This document shows positions 1-7,312 of a DNA stretch of 14,602 bases, one piece after another. The translations under genes were made by a program, and so were the position numbers. This DNA comes from an uncultured bacterium (GTDB lineage: Bacteria; Actinomycetota; Coriobacteriia; Coriobacteriales; Coriobacteriaceae). Within the stretch, counting starts at the first letter, position 1, and the number at the start of each line of letters is the position of its first letter. The DNA is taken from positions 1 to 14,602 of the forward strand of contig CAJMRD010000055.1 of assembly GCA_905215725.1 (NCBI GenBank). Direction: 5' to 3'. Under the pieces are notes generated by a model. It was given only the letters and a program-made list of their open reading frames with translations. It made no database searches and had not been told where the DNA came from.

Positions 1-367
1 TCTTGTAAACGGTCATGTGGGGGTACAGAGCGTAGCTCTGGAACACCATGGCGATGTCGCGGTCCTTGGGAGCGACGTCGTTGACGCGCTTGCCGTCGAT
101 GAACACGTCACCCGAGGTGATGTCCTCCAGGCCAGCAACCATGCGCATCGTCGTGGACTTACCGCAGCCAGACGGGCCAACGAGGACGACGAACTCCTGG
201 TCGTGAACGGTGAGGTTAAAGTCCTCAACAGCGAGCACGCCATCCTCAGTAACCTTGAGGTTGTGCTTCTTCTCCTCGGTCTTCTTCTTTTTGCCAAAGA
301 AGCCCTTCTTTTTGGACTCGGTGTTGGGATACACCTTCTGAACATGTTTGAGAACGATCTCGGCCAT
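1..367 (-). CDS. Sugar ABC transporter ATP-binding protein (MsmK/UgpC type), 3' part beyond window edge
   Basis: This is the cytoplasmic ATPase that powers the importer encoded upstream. The first 122 residues are visible; the gene runs off the left edge. The Walker A motif GPSGCGKST is at about residues 64-72, and the Q-loop MVFQSYALYPHMTV at about 108-120. The stretch between them closely follows the MsmK/UgpC/MalK family, including the block APKDRDIAMVFQ. The signature motif, Walker B and the C-terminal regulatory domain lie outside the window. The start ATG follows AAAGGTAAAG at suitable spacing. It lies 67 nt after the second permease on the same strand, so it is the last visible gene of the operon. 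Oddly, residues about 18-37 are a lysine-rich insertion (KKKGFFGKKKKTEEKK) between beta strands 1 and 2, where family members normally have only a few residues. Family is certain; the sugar is unknown. Confidence 0.93.
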   Translation of the reverse strand, partial: MAEIVLKHVQKVYPNTESKKKGFFGKKKKTEEKKHNLKVTEDGVLAVEDFNLTVHDQEFVVLVGPSGCGKSTTMRMVAGLEDITSGDVFIDGKRVNDVAPKDRDIAMVFQSYALYPHMTVYK

Positions 368-434
368 GTCTTTACCTTTCGATATGCGGCACCATGTTGA
401 GGGCGCCGCAGAAACTTGCAAAACAGTTACGGCA

Positions 435-1274
435 TCAGCCCTTGACGGCACCTGCCACCACACCGTCGATGATGTACTTCTGGCAGAGGATGTACATGAT
501 GACGATGGGGATAACGACCATCATGATGCAGGCCATCATGGGGCCGAGCTCGACGTGGCCGTAGCCGCCGCGGAAGTACTGGATCAAGATAGGAATGGTC
601 TTGTACTTGGTGGAGTCGAGCGTAAGGTAGGGCAGCAGGTAGTCGTTCCAGACCCACATGGTCTCGAGGATGCCGACCGAAAGATAGGTGGGCTTCATGA
701 TGGGAAGGACGATCTTAAAGAACACCTGGACCGGGTTGCAGCCGTCAATCATGGCCGCCTCTTCGATCTCGAGCGGAATGTTCTTTACAAAGCCGGCGAA
801 CATAAAGACCGCCAGGCCCGCGCCAAAGCCGAGGTAGATAAAGCAGATGTTGAACGGCGTGTTGAAGCCGATGCGGTCCGCCAAATTGGACAGCGTGAAC
901 ATGAGCATCTGGAAGGGCACGACCATCGAGAAGACGAACAGGTAATAGAAGAAGTTCGAGATCTTGCTGTTAACACGAACCACGTACCAAGCACACATGG
1001 AGCAGCACACCAAGATCAGCACGACCGACGTGACCGTGATGATGAGCGAGTACATAAATGCCGAGGCAAAGCCCTGCTCGTTAAGGGCGTGCATGTAGTT
1101 TGCGAGGCCGTTGAACGTCTCGGGCGTGAGCAGATCGAATGCCGTGGTGGTGCTGATTGCGGTCGCTTTCTTAAAAGAATTAAGCGCAATCATGAACACG
1201 GGGTAGATCCACGCGAGCGACAGGATCGTAAAGAAAATCGAGAGCGCGCGGTTGATAACCTTATCGCGTTTCAT
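435..1274 (-). CDS. Sugar ABC transporter permease, MalG-like
   Basis: Inner-membrane permease of the carbohydrate importer, 279 residues, the usual size of a MalG-type (CUT1) subunit. About six hydrophobic segments are visible, starting at residues 8-30. The cytoplasmic loop that contacts the ATPase has the EAA motif EIEEAAMIDGCNPVQ around residues 173-187, followed by FFKIVLPIMKP. Its ATG shares one base with the stop of the upstream permease (TAATG). AAGGAGGTG lies at good spacing, so the two permeases are probably translationally coupled. Neighbours are the MalF-like permease upstream and the ATPase downstream. Substrate specificity cannot be read from the permease. Confidence 0.94.
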   Translation of the reverse strand: MKRDKVINRALSIFFTILSLAWIYPVFMIALNSFKKATAISTTTAFDLLTPETFNGLANYMHALNEQGFASAFMYSLIITVTSVVLILVCCSMCAWYVVRVNSKISNFFYYLFVFSMVVPFQMLMFTLSNLADRIGFNTPFNICFIYLGFGAGLAVFMFAGFVKNIPLEIEEAAMIDGCNPVQVFFKIVLPIMKPTYLSVGILETMWVWNDYLLPYLTLDSTKYKTIPILIQYFRGGYGHVELGPMMACIMMVVIPIVIMYILCQKYIIDGVVAGAVKG

Positions 1275-2128
1275 TACTGCTGCACCTCCTTGGACCTCGT
1301 GGCCTTAAGCTGGATCATGGAGATGGCCACGACCAGGATGCAGAAGATAACCGCCTTGGCCTGACCAATGCCCTGCCATGCGATACCGGCACGCGAATAG
1401 AACGTGTTGTAGATGTTCAGGGCGAGCATCTCGGTGGAGTGCGCGGGGGCGCCGCCGGTAAGGGCGAGGTTCTGGTCGAACAGCTTAAAGCCGTTGGTGA
1501 TGGACAGGAACAGGCAGATGGTGATGGTCGGCATCAGGTTAGGGATCTTAACCTTCCAAAACGTCTGCCATGCCGTAGCGCCGTCGACCTTGGCGGCCTC
1601 GATGTAATCGGACGGAATGGACTGCAGACCAGCGATGTAGATGATCATCATGTAGCCGACCTGCTGCCACAGGGTCAGGATGATAAGGCCCCAGAAGCCA
1701 GCAGCAGAGTTAAGAGCGATGAGCTGGGCGCCCACGTTGGAGAGCAGGCAGTTGATCAGAATCTGCCAAATGTAGCCCAGCACGATGCCGCCGATCAGGT
1801 TAGGCATAAAGAAGATCGTACGGAAGATGTTGGTGCCTTTGAGCGCCTTGCGGGTGAGCGCCTGCGCAATGGCCAGGGCGATCACGTTGATGAGCACCGT
1901 CGACAGGAAGGCAAACGCCACGGTAAAGAAGAACGACGTGGAGAACTGCGGATCGGACAGCGCGCGCACGTAGTTCTCGATACCGACAAAGTGCGCGTTA
2001 CTAATGATAATAAACTGGCAGAACGAGAGATAGAAGCCCTGGATAAAAGGGATCACGAACCCGATCATAAACGCCAGGCACGTGGGCAGCATAAAGAGCG
2101 GCCACCAGCGCTTGAGTGCTTTGCCCAT
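1274..2128 (-). CDS. Sugar ABC transporter permease, MalF-like
   Basis: First inner-membrane permease of the importer, 284 residues, typical of short CUT1 MalF/UgpA-type subunits. Hydrophobic segments begin at residues 8-35. The ATPase-docking EAA loop reads YIEAAKVDGATAWQ, followed by KVKIPNLMP, at about residues 187-210. The start ATG is preceded by GAAAGGA at normal spacing. The gene is 87 nt downstream of the binding-protein gene, and a strong stem-loop lies in that gap. Its stop overlaps the next permease start by one base. Family is certain; substrate unknown. Confidence 0.94.
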   Translation of the reverse strand: MGKALKRWWPLFMLPTCLAFMIGFVIPFIQGFYLSFCQFIIISNAHFVGIENYVRALSDPQFSTSFFFTVAFAFLSTVLINVIALAIAQALTRKALKGTNIFRTIFFMPNLIGGIVLGYIWQILINCLLSNVGAQLIALNSAAGFWGLIILTLWQQVGYMMIIYIAGLQSIPSDYIEAAKVDGATAWQTFWKVKIPNLMPTITICLFLSITNGFKLFDQNLALTGGAPAHSTEMLALNIYNTFYSRAGIAWQGIGQAKAVIFCILVVAISMIQLKATRSKEVQQ

Positions 2129-2148
2129 AAAAGGGTCCTTTCAATATG

Positions 2149-2184
2149 CAGGGGGCGGGCAAACCAACGTCTGCCCGCCCCCTG
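2149..2184 (-). other. Intercistronic stem-loop between binding protein and permease genes
   Basis: A perfect 13-bp GC-rich inverted repeat (CAGGGGGCGGGCA at 2149-2161, TGCCCGCCCCCTG at 2172-2184) with a 10-nt loop. No U-run follows on the minus strand, so it is not a standard terminator. Such a hairpin after a binding-protein gene commonly protects the upstream mRNA and lets the binding protein be made in excess over the membrane subunits. That role is inferred here. Confidence 0.7.
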
Positions 2185-2215
2185 TCGCTAATCAGATAGC
2201 TTGGGCAGCAACTGC

Positions 2216-3532
2216 TTACTCGGAAGCGGCCTTCTCGGTCTTCCAACCATCGACGAAGGCGTTCTTGACGCCGTCCCACTTGCTGTTATCGGCAGCGTAG
2301 GCAATCAGAGCCTGCTTGAGGTTCTTCTTCCACTCCTCGGAGGGAATGTAGACGAAGTCCCAAGCGACGGTCTTCTTGCCGTCCTTGGCCATGGCAACGG
2401 CCTGCTGCGAGAAGACGTTGGTGGTCTCCTTGGCGCTCTTGAACGGAGCGGTCAGACCCATCTTGTCGGCGATGATGCTGGTCGGGGTGTCAGCGGTGAC
2501 GCACCAATACATGAAGTCCTCGGTGGCCTTCTGGGCATCCTCGGAAGCCTGGGAACTGACGCACCAGTAGTTCTCGCCGCCGGAGCACAGGCCCTGGTTC
2601 TCCTCGCCGTCAACACCGATGTAGATCGGCATCATGCCAATCTGATCGTCGGTCATGCCGGCCTTGACGAGGTCAGAGTAGGCCCAAGAGCCGTTCTGGT
2701 AGAAGACGGCCTTGCCGGTTGCGAACTCGTTGGTGGCGTCGTCGCCGGTCTTGGAAGCAAGCTGCGAAGGATCGCAGGTGGAGTCGGTGATGTACAGGTC
2801 GAAGATCTGCTTGTAGTTGTCGAGGAACTCACCCTTGATCTCGTCGTCCTCCTGGTTGTGCTCCTTCTCAAACTCGTAGTAGAGCGGCATGTTGGCAAGG
2901 TGGGTGGTGTAGCGCCAGCTGGAGGAGTCGTCCATGCCGGCGGAAGTGAAGGCACCCTCGACACCAAGCTCGTCCTTGCGGGCCTGGATGTCATCGGCAC
3001 AAGCCTTCAGCTTGTCGAAGGAGTTGATGTCCTCGGCCTTGTAGCCAGCCTTCTCGAGCAGCTGCTTGTTGTAGATGATGCCGAAGCTCTCCTGAACCCA
3101 GTCGATGCACACATCCTTGCCGTCGGACTGCAGAGCCAGGGAGTCATCAATGAGCTCACCGCGGAGCTTGGTATCGGACAGGTCGGCGCAGTAATCCTTC
3201 CAGTTCTTAAGACCGGTGGGGCCGTTGACCTGGAACAGGGTCGGAGCGGAGCTCTTGGACATCTCGGACTTAAGCTTCTCCTCGTAGGTGTTGGAAGCGG
3301 CGGTCACGATCTTGACCTCGACGCCCTTCTCCTTCTTATAGGCCTTGGCGATCTCCTTCCACTCCTTGTCGACCTCGGGCTTGAATTGGAGGAAGTAGAC
3401 CTCGGCAGCGTCACCAGAAGCAGAGGAGCCGGAGCCGGCAGAACCACCGCAACCCACGAGGCCCAGACCAAGAACTGCAGCCGCGGAACCAGCAAAGCCC
3501 AGGAACTGCCTTCTGCTCATTTCGTTCTTCAT
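2216..3532 (-). CDS. Extracellular sugar-binding lipoprotein of ABC importer
   Basis: Substrate-binding protein (family 1, MalE/UgpB-like), 438 residues from the chosen start, delivering a sugar to the two permeases encoded downstream. The N-terminus has a twin-arginine-like motif SRRQFLG at residues 6-12, a short hydrophobic stretch, and the lipobox LVGC with Cys28 as the lipidation site. A Gly/Ser-rich linker follows. The mature protein shows typical features of the family, such as PTLFQVNGPTG and a late WDGVKNAFVDGW helix. The start is taken at the ATG at 3532, because AAAGGGTGG sits six bases before it; an in-frame GTG at 3550 overlaps that ribosome site and is less likely. It is the first gene of the minus-strand operon. 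The combination suggests a Tat-exported lipoprotein. The ligand cannot be deduced from sequence. Confidence 0.92.
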   Translation of the reverse strand: MKNEMSRRQFLGFAGSAAAVLGLGLVGCGGSAGSGSSASGDAAEVYFLQFKPEVDKEWKEIAKAYKKEKGVEVKIVTAASNTYEEKLKSEMSKSSAPTLFQVNGPTGLKNWKDYCADLSDTKLRGELIDDSLALQSDGKDVCIDWVQESFGIIYNKQLLEKAGYKAEDINSFDKLKACADDIQARKDELGVEGAFTSAGMDDSSSWRYTTHLANMPLYYEFEKEHNQEDDEIKGEFLDNYKQIFDLYITDSTCDPSQLASKTGDDATNEFATGKAVFYQNGSWAYSDLVKAGMTDDQIGMMPIYIGVDGEENQGLCSGGENYWCVSSQASEDAQKATEDFMYWCVTADTPTSIIADKMGLTAPFKSAKETTNVFSQQAVAMAKDGKKTVAWDFVYIPSEEWKKNLKQALIAYAADNSKWDGVKNAFVDGWKTEKAASE

Positions 3533-3640
3533 TACAATCCACCCTTTCACACCGTGGCGGCACCCTTTGCCGCCGCCTTCGGAGATTGGCTCGGGGACTT
3601 TGCCCCTTTTGCTGATTTGAACGATACGCTATTTGGCTAG

Positions 3641-3652
3641 TTGTTTGAACAA
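3641..3652. promoter_or_regulatory. Candidate operator of the TreR-like regulator, site 1
   Basis: TTGTTTGAACAA, with TTGT/ACAA arms, lies in the leader region of the binding-protein gene about 110 nt before its start. It matches three other sites around the regulator and PTS gene. The general form resembles operators of GntR-family TreR proteins. Assignment is by pattern only. Confidence 0.4.
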
Positions 3653-3698
3653 GTATTACTAGAGCGGTAGAAAAACTTCGGTGAACGGTAATTTCAAC

Positions 3699-3727
3699 TT
3701 GATACTTGACAAGTTTTGTATAAACAA
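3699..3727 (-). promoter_or_regulatory. Candidate promoter of the ABC operon overlapped by operator site 2
   Basis: Read on the minus strand, TTGTTT (3727-3722) and TATCAA (3704-3699) are separated by 17 nt and could be the -35 and -10 boxes. The -35 box lies inside TTGTATAAACAA (3716-3727), the best of the four putative regulator boxes. Next to it is another palindrome, ACTTGACAAGT (3704-3714). Binding there would block RNA polymerase. The -10 box is weak, so the promoter is a proposal. Confidence 0.35.
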
Positions 3728-3745
3728 TTATTTGTTATCGAATGC

Positions 3746-3800
3746 AGAGAAAACGCCCGGTCAAGCCGATGTACCGTCGGTTTGACCGGGCGTTTTCTCT
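3746..3800 (-). terminator. Intrinsic terminator downstream of the GntR gene
   Basis: A long hairpin with a perfect 19-bp outer stem (3746-3764 with 3782-3800), extended inward by a G-U pair and four more pairs, and a 7-nt loop. The distal strand ends in GTTTTCTCT on either reading, so it can work in both directions. It lies 38 nt after the GntR stop and separates the regulator from the ABC operon promoter. Confidence 0.8.
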
Positions 3801-3838
3801 TTGAGGCCATGAGTCTCGTCAGGCTGCGAGCTAGCCGG

Positions 3839-4558
3839 CTATCGCTTGGAATTGACGCGGTAATGGAAGATCTCGGGGTGTGTGCGAGTGTGCGTCACCT
3901 CAAACAAGATGCCATCCGAGGTGTACGACTGACTCTCCATGACGGCAACGCAGTTGTATTTGCCGAGGTCAAGATAGCTGCAGTCCTCATCGTTGGCGAG
4001 CTCGACACTCACCGTACGACGGCTCGCCATCACTTTGACACCGCGCTTGTGCTCCAGATAGCCGTAAATAGAATCTGCCGCGATCTCGGGAGTCAGGCCC
4101 TTGGCGATCGACGCCAAAAAATAGCCATGGTCCACTTGGCGCGCGTTGCCGTTGAGGCTTCGGACACGCACTACGCGAATCAACTCCTCGCCCACCTTAA
4201 AGCCCAGGTGACGAGAGAGTTGCTCGGTGCAAACCAGATGTTCGAAAGACTTAACGTCCGTCGATGCAACGGCATTGTTGCGCTTTGCAAACTCGCCAAA
4301 CGACTCAACCTCTTCGAGTGCGCCCAACATGTCGGTTTCGCCCTTAAGCCAAATAACGCGCACGCCCTTGCCGTGTATGGGCTGCACAAACATCCCGTCG
4401 GCCAGCATACCCAAGGCGCGACGGACGGTATTGCGAGTGCATCCGAACTCCGCGGTCAGCTCGGCTTCGGTTGGCAGCATCTCCTGAAACGCATAGGTCC
4501 CATTAATGATGCGCGAGCGTATTTCTCGGTAGATTCCTTCGTATATCGCTTTTGGCAT
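3839..4558 (-). CDS. GntR-family regulator with UTRA domain, TreR-like
   Basis: DNA-binding transcription factor, 239 residues. The winged helix-turn-helix is at about residues 5-70, with the recognition region LPTEAELTAEFGCTRNTVRR and the wing GKGVRVI. The UTRA effector domain is at about 85-235. By remembered comparison it follows trehalose-operon repressor TreR: SFGEFAK after the linker, an RVRSLNG strand, DHGYFL, SIYGYLE, then a strand/loop ending in THTRTHPEIFHY. TreR proteins bind a disaccharide phosphate and release their operators, so a sugar-phosphate ligand is likely here. GAGGTGA precedes the ATG at good spacing. The gene is divergent from the PTS gene (229-nt gap) and upstream of the ABC operon on the same strand. 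Shared boxes near all three promoters suggest it controls the whole locus and itself. Confidence 0.88.
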   Translation of the reverse strand: MPKAIYEGIYREIRSRIINGTYAFQEMLPTEAELTAEFGCTRNTVRRALGMLADGMFVQPIHGKGVRVIWLKGETDMLGALEEVESFGEFAKRNNAVASTDVKSFEHLVCTEQLSRHLGFKVGEELIRVVRVRSLNGNARQVDHGYFLASIAKGLTPEIAADSIYGYLEHKRGVKVMASRRTVSVELANDEDCSYLDLGKYNCVAVMESQSYTSDGILFEVTHTRTHPEIFHYRVNSKR

Positions 4559-4612
4559 TGTTTCACCTCTACATTATTCATTTCCGGCTAGGCACGATAG
4601 CATTTCTTAAAG

Positions 4613-4622
4613 TTGTTTAAAC
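4613..4622. promoter_or_regulatory. Candidate operator of the TreR-like regulator, site 3
   Basis: TTGTTTAAAC, containing the palindrome GTTTAAAC, lies 54 nt before the regulator's own start codon, in the expected promoter zone. The identical 10-mer recurs next to the PTS gene start. Autoregulation is inferred. Confidence 0.4.
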
Positions 4623-4721
4623 CGAATATCGGTAAAGCGACAGGATTTAACCGTTGACGGTTTCTGTCATGCCCAAATCGGTTTCGCTCAAAACTGCCGG
4701 TACGACAATCGTCTGGTCCTC

Positions 4722-4744
4722 TACAATGAATCCATTGTTTAAAC
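4722..4744 (+). promoter_or_regulatory. Candidate PTS promoter -10 box and operator site 4
   Basis: TACAAT at 4722-4727 would place the transcription start near 4734. TTGTTTAAAC at 4735-4744 would sit directly on it, a classic repressor position. The -35 region is poor, which would fit an activated or weak promoter. The ten bases of the operator are identical to those before the regulator gene. No coding sequence was recognised elsewhere in 4559-4787. Confidence 0.4.
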
Positions 4745-4787
4745 GTTTCCCCACGCGCAACGCGCCTCGATATTCGGAAGGCAGAAC

Positions 4788-7238
4788 ATGCTGCAAAAAA
4801 TCCAACGCTTTGGCGGGGCAATGTTCGCGCCCGCCATGCTGTTTTCTATATCAGGCCTCATGGTCGGCGTCTCCGCTCTCGCAACGACTGCGGACATCGT
4901 CGGCGATCTCGCCGTATACGGAACCCCTTGGTACGTTTTTTGGGCCATCATCCAGCGCGGCTCATGGACAGTCTTTAAACGCCTCCCGCTCCTTTTTGCC
5001 GTAGCGCTGCCTATCGGTCTTGCCCAAAAGCAACCGGCACGCTGCTGCCTCGAGGCTCTCGTCGCCTATTTTGCCTATTGCTTCTTTTTGAGCGAGATCA
5101 TTAAGCTGAGCGGAGACAACCTTGGGCTTAAGTACCCGTCATCTTTGACCCCCGCCAACGGCATCACCGTCATCGACGGCATCAAGACGCTCGACACCGG
5201 CATTATCGGCCCGCTGACGGTATCGGCAACCGTCGTTGCCATCCATGACCGCTTCTACGATGCCAAGGTTCCCGATTGGCTCGGCACCTTCTCGGGCTCC
5301 TCGCTGGTCTACCTCATCAGCTTTTTTGCCGTGTTTGCCCTTGCCGCTATCTCGGCCGCCATCGTGCCCTCCGTATACGCAATGACCGAAACGCTGCGCC
5401 ATGCACTTACGAGCGTCGGCCCCTTTGGCGTGGGCATCTTTGTGTTTTTGGAGCGAGCGCTCGAGCCTATGGGGCTGCACCACCTGCTCTACATGCCAAT
5501 CTACTACGACAACCTGGTCATTAACGACGGCATCTACGCCACGTGGAGCAGTTTGCTCCCCATCCTCTCCCATAGCACGCGCCCCCTTAATGAGCTTGCG
5601 CCGTGGGCCGGTTTTACCGCCACCGGCTGGGTCAAGCTCTTTGGCCTTCCTGCCATCGCAGCTGCGTTCTACTCCACCGCAAAACCCGAGCGCCGCGCCG
5701 GCCTCAGGGTCGTCCTTGTTCCCGCCATCATCGCCTCGGTGGTTTGCGGCGTTACCGAGCCACTCGAGTTTCTCTTTATGTTCACCCACCCCGGGCTCTT
5801 TTTGCTCTACGCCGTCTTATCGTCTTGCCTTGCCACAACCATGAATCTCTTTGGCATCGTCGGCATCTTCTCGGGCGGCCTGATTGAGATGGCAGCCTTC
5901 AACTTTATTCCGCTCATGCGCACGCATGCCGGTGCCTATCTTTTGGCGCTCGGTATCGGCCTTGCCTTTAGCCTCATCTTTTTTGTTAGTTTTCGAGCAC
6001 TCATCTTGGTCTATGACCTTAAGACGCCGGGCCGCGAGGATCATGTTGCCAATCGCGCGGCAATCGATCGTTTAACGGAAAGCGGCTTTGCCAAAGAGCA
6101 ATCTCCCAATGACGAGGTCAATAGTCGATCCGATCAAGATCACGTCCTCGCTGAGAGGGTAATTCAGCTTTTAGGTGGCGTTGGCAATATTGTGGGCGCA
6201 ACCAACTGCGCCACGCGCCTGCGCGTCGAGGTCGCAGACCCTTCCATCGTTGCAGATAACGCGTCGTTTGTCGCGGTGGGCGCCAAGGGCCTCATCATTA
6301 CGGACAAGACCGCCCAGGTGGTCATCGGCATCTCCGTTCCCCGCGTTAAAGAGCATTTTGACCAGATCATGGGCCTCGAGCCGGAATTTGTGCCCACCGC
6401 CTCGGCCTCCCCCGCCGCCAGCGCAGCCCATAAGCGCGGCGATATTTGCTTCTTCGATATCGACGGAACGCTCGCCTGGCAAGACCCCAGGCTCGCCCAA
6501 GACCTTCCCGAAGACGAGCGGGACCTCTCCCCCTACCCCAACGAGGCGGTCTCGCAGGCCATCCGCGAGTTTGTCGCCAACGGCAACATGGCCTTTATCT
6601 GCACGGGACGCACCCTGAGCTGCATCCACCCCAAACTTCTTGAGCTGCCCTGGACCGGCATCGTCTGTCTTGCGGGCGGTTACGCCGAGATCAACGGACA
6701 CGCAATTCGCGATCTGTCGATGACGCCCAGTATGCTGCAGCGTCTTGCCCCCTACCTTGAGCAATCGGGCGAGGTCATCCGCTTTGAGGGCCTCAACGGC
6801 GTCGTGCGCATGAGTGCCGATGCGCCCGATGCTCCCGGATACGCGCGCACCCTGGGCGACGCAGTCACGCAGCTGCAACATTACAGTGTCTACAAGATCT
6901 TGATGTCTACATCGCTCGCCAACCACATCGCTCAAGATAAGGCACTTGAGCCGCTGCTGTGCTTTAATGAGCTCGAACTCGAGGTAACCGAAATCTCGCC
7001 CCGCGAATGCACGAAGCGCGGGGGCATCCAGTCTGTACTCGACGCCCTCGACCCCCACCACGGAACCGTATACGGCATTGGCGACGCCAGCAATGACGTC
7101 TCACTGATGAACGCCGTCGATGTCGGCATTGCGATGGGCAACGCACCGGACTATCTCAAGGATAAGGCCGATTACGTGACCGACACCGTCGATCATGACG
7201 GTGTCGTTGCGGCGCTCGAGCATTTTAGGCTGATTTAG
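4788..7238 (+). CDS. Alpha-glucoside PTS EIICB fused to a C-terminal HAD phosphatase
   Basis: An 816-residue fusion. Residues 1-415 form the EIIC membrane domain of the maltose/alpha-glucoside type (start MLQKIQRFGGAMF, central GIKTLDTGIIGPL, DRFYDAKVPDWLGTFSG, LEPMGLHHLLYMP, and the motif GVTEPLEF at 321-328). Residues 455-530 form EIIB, with phosphorylatable Cys474 in NCATRLR. After an Ala/Ser/Pro linker, residues 552-816 are a Cof-type HAD phosphatase with all four motifs: DIDGT (Asp557, Asp559), TGR (606-608), Lys743, and GDASND (Asp766, Asp770). EIICB proteins of this family normally end at about 530 residues. The fusion suggests that sugar is phosphorylated during import and then dephosphorylated by the same polypeptide, or that its phosphate level is controlled. 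No EIIA domain is present, so it must be borrowed. GGAAGG precedes the ATG, and an in-frame stop at 4740 rules out a longer N-terminus. The gene is divergent from the TreR-like regulator. Confidence 0.92.
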   Translation: MLQKIQRFGGAMFAPAMLFSISGLMVGVSALATTADIVGDLAVYGTPWYVFWAIIQRGSWTVFKRLPLLFAVALPIGLAQKQPARCCLEALVAYFAYCFFLSEIIKLSGDNLGLKYPSSLTPANGITVIDGIKTLDTGIIGPLTVSATVVAIHDRFYDAKVPDWLGTFSGSSLVYLISFFAVFALAAISAAIVPSVYAMTETLRHALTSVGPFGVGIFVFLERALEPMGLHHLLYMPIYYDNLVINDGIYATWSSLLPILSHSTRPLNELAPWAGFTATGWVKLFGLPAIAAAFYSTAKPERRAGLRVVLVPAIIASVVCGVTEPLEFLFMFTHPGLFLLYAVLSSCLATTMNLFGIVGIFSGGLIEMAAFNFIPLMRTHAGAYLLALGIGLAFSLIFFVSFRALILVYDLKTPGREDHVANRAAIDRLTESGFAKEQSPNDEVNSRSDQDHVLAERVIQLLGGVGNIVGATNCATRLRVEVADPSIVADNASFVAVGAKGLIITDKTAQVVIGISVPRVKEHFDQIMGLEPEFVPTASASPAASAAHKRGDICFFDIDGTLAWQDPRLAQDLPEDERDLSPYPNEAVSQAIREFVANGNMAFICTGRTLSCIHPKLLELPWTGIVCLAGGYAEINGHAIRDLSMTPSMLQRLAPYLEQSGEVIRFEGLNGVVRMSADAPDAPGYARTLGDAVTQLQHYSVYKILMSTSLANHIAQDKALEPLLCFNELELEVTEISPRECTKRGGIQSVLDALDPHHGTVYGIGDASNDVSLMNAVDVGIAMGNAPDYLKDKADYVTDTVDHDGVVAALEHFRLI

Positions 7239-7312
7239 GCGCGCTCCATCAAACGCACGCCTGTTGTCCTAAATCGCCAAAACTGCCGCGCCAAACGCCC
7301 TGATGTGGCAAT

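Noticed and set aside
348..1364. A 338-codon open frame on the plus strand opposite the MalG-like permease
   Set aside because: His/Asp-rich mirror of a permease with clear EAA motif and ribosome site on the other strand.
2201..3640. A 479-codon open frame on the plus strand opposite the binding-protein gene
   Set aside because: It is the mirror of a well-supported lipoprotein gene; the Leu/Val/Gly-rich product matches no family.
7232..7275. GATTTAGG/CCTAAATC inverted repeat as a terminator after the PTS gene
   Set aside because: The 28-nt loop, short AT-rich stem and lack of a T-run make it unconvincing.
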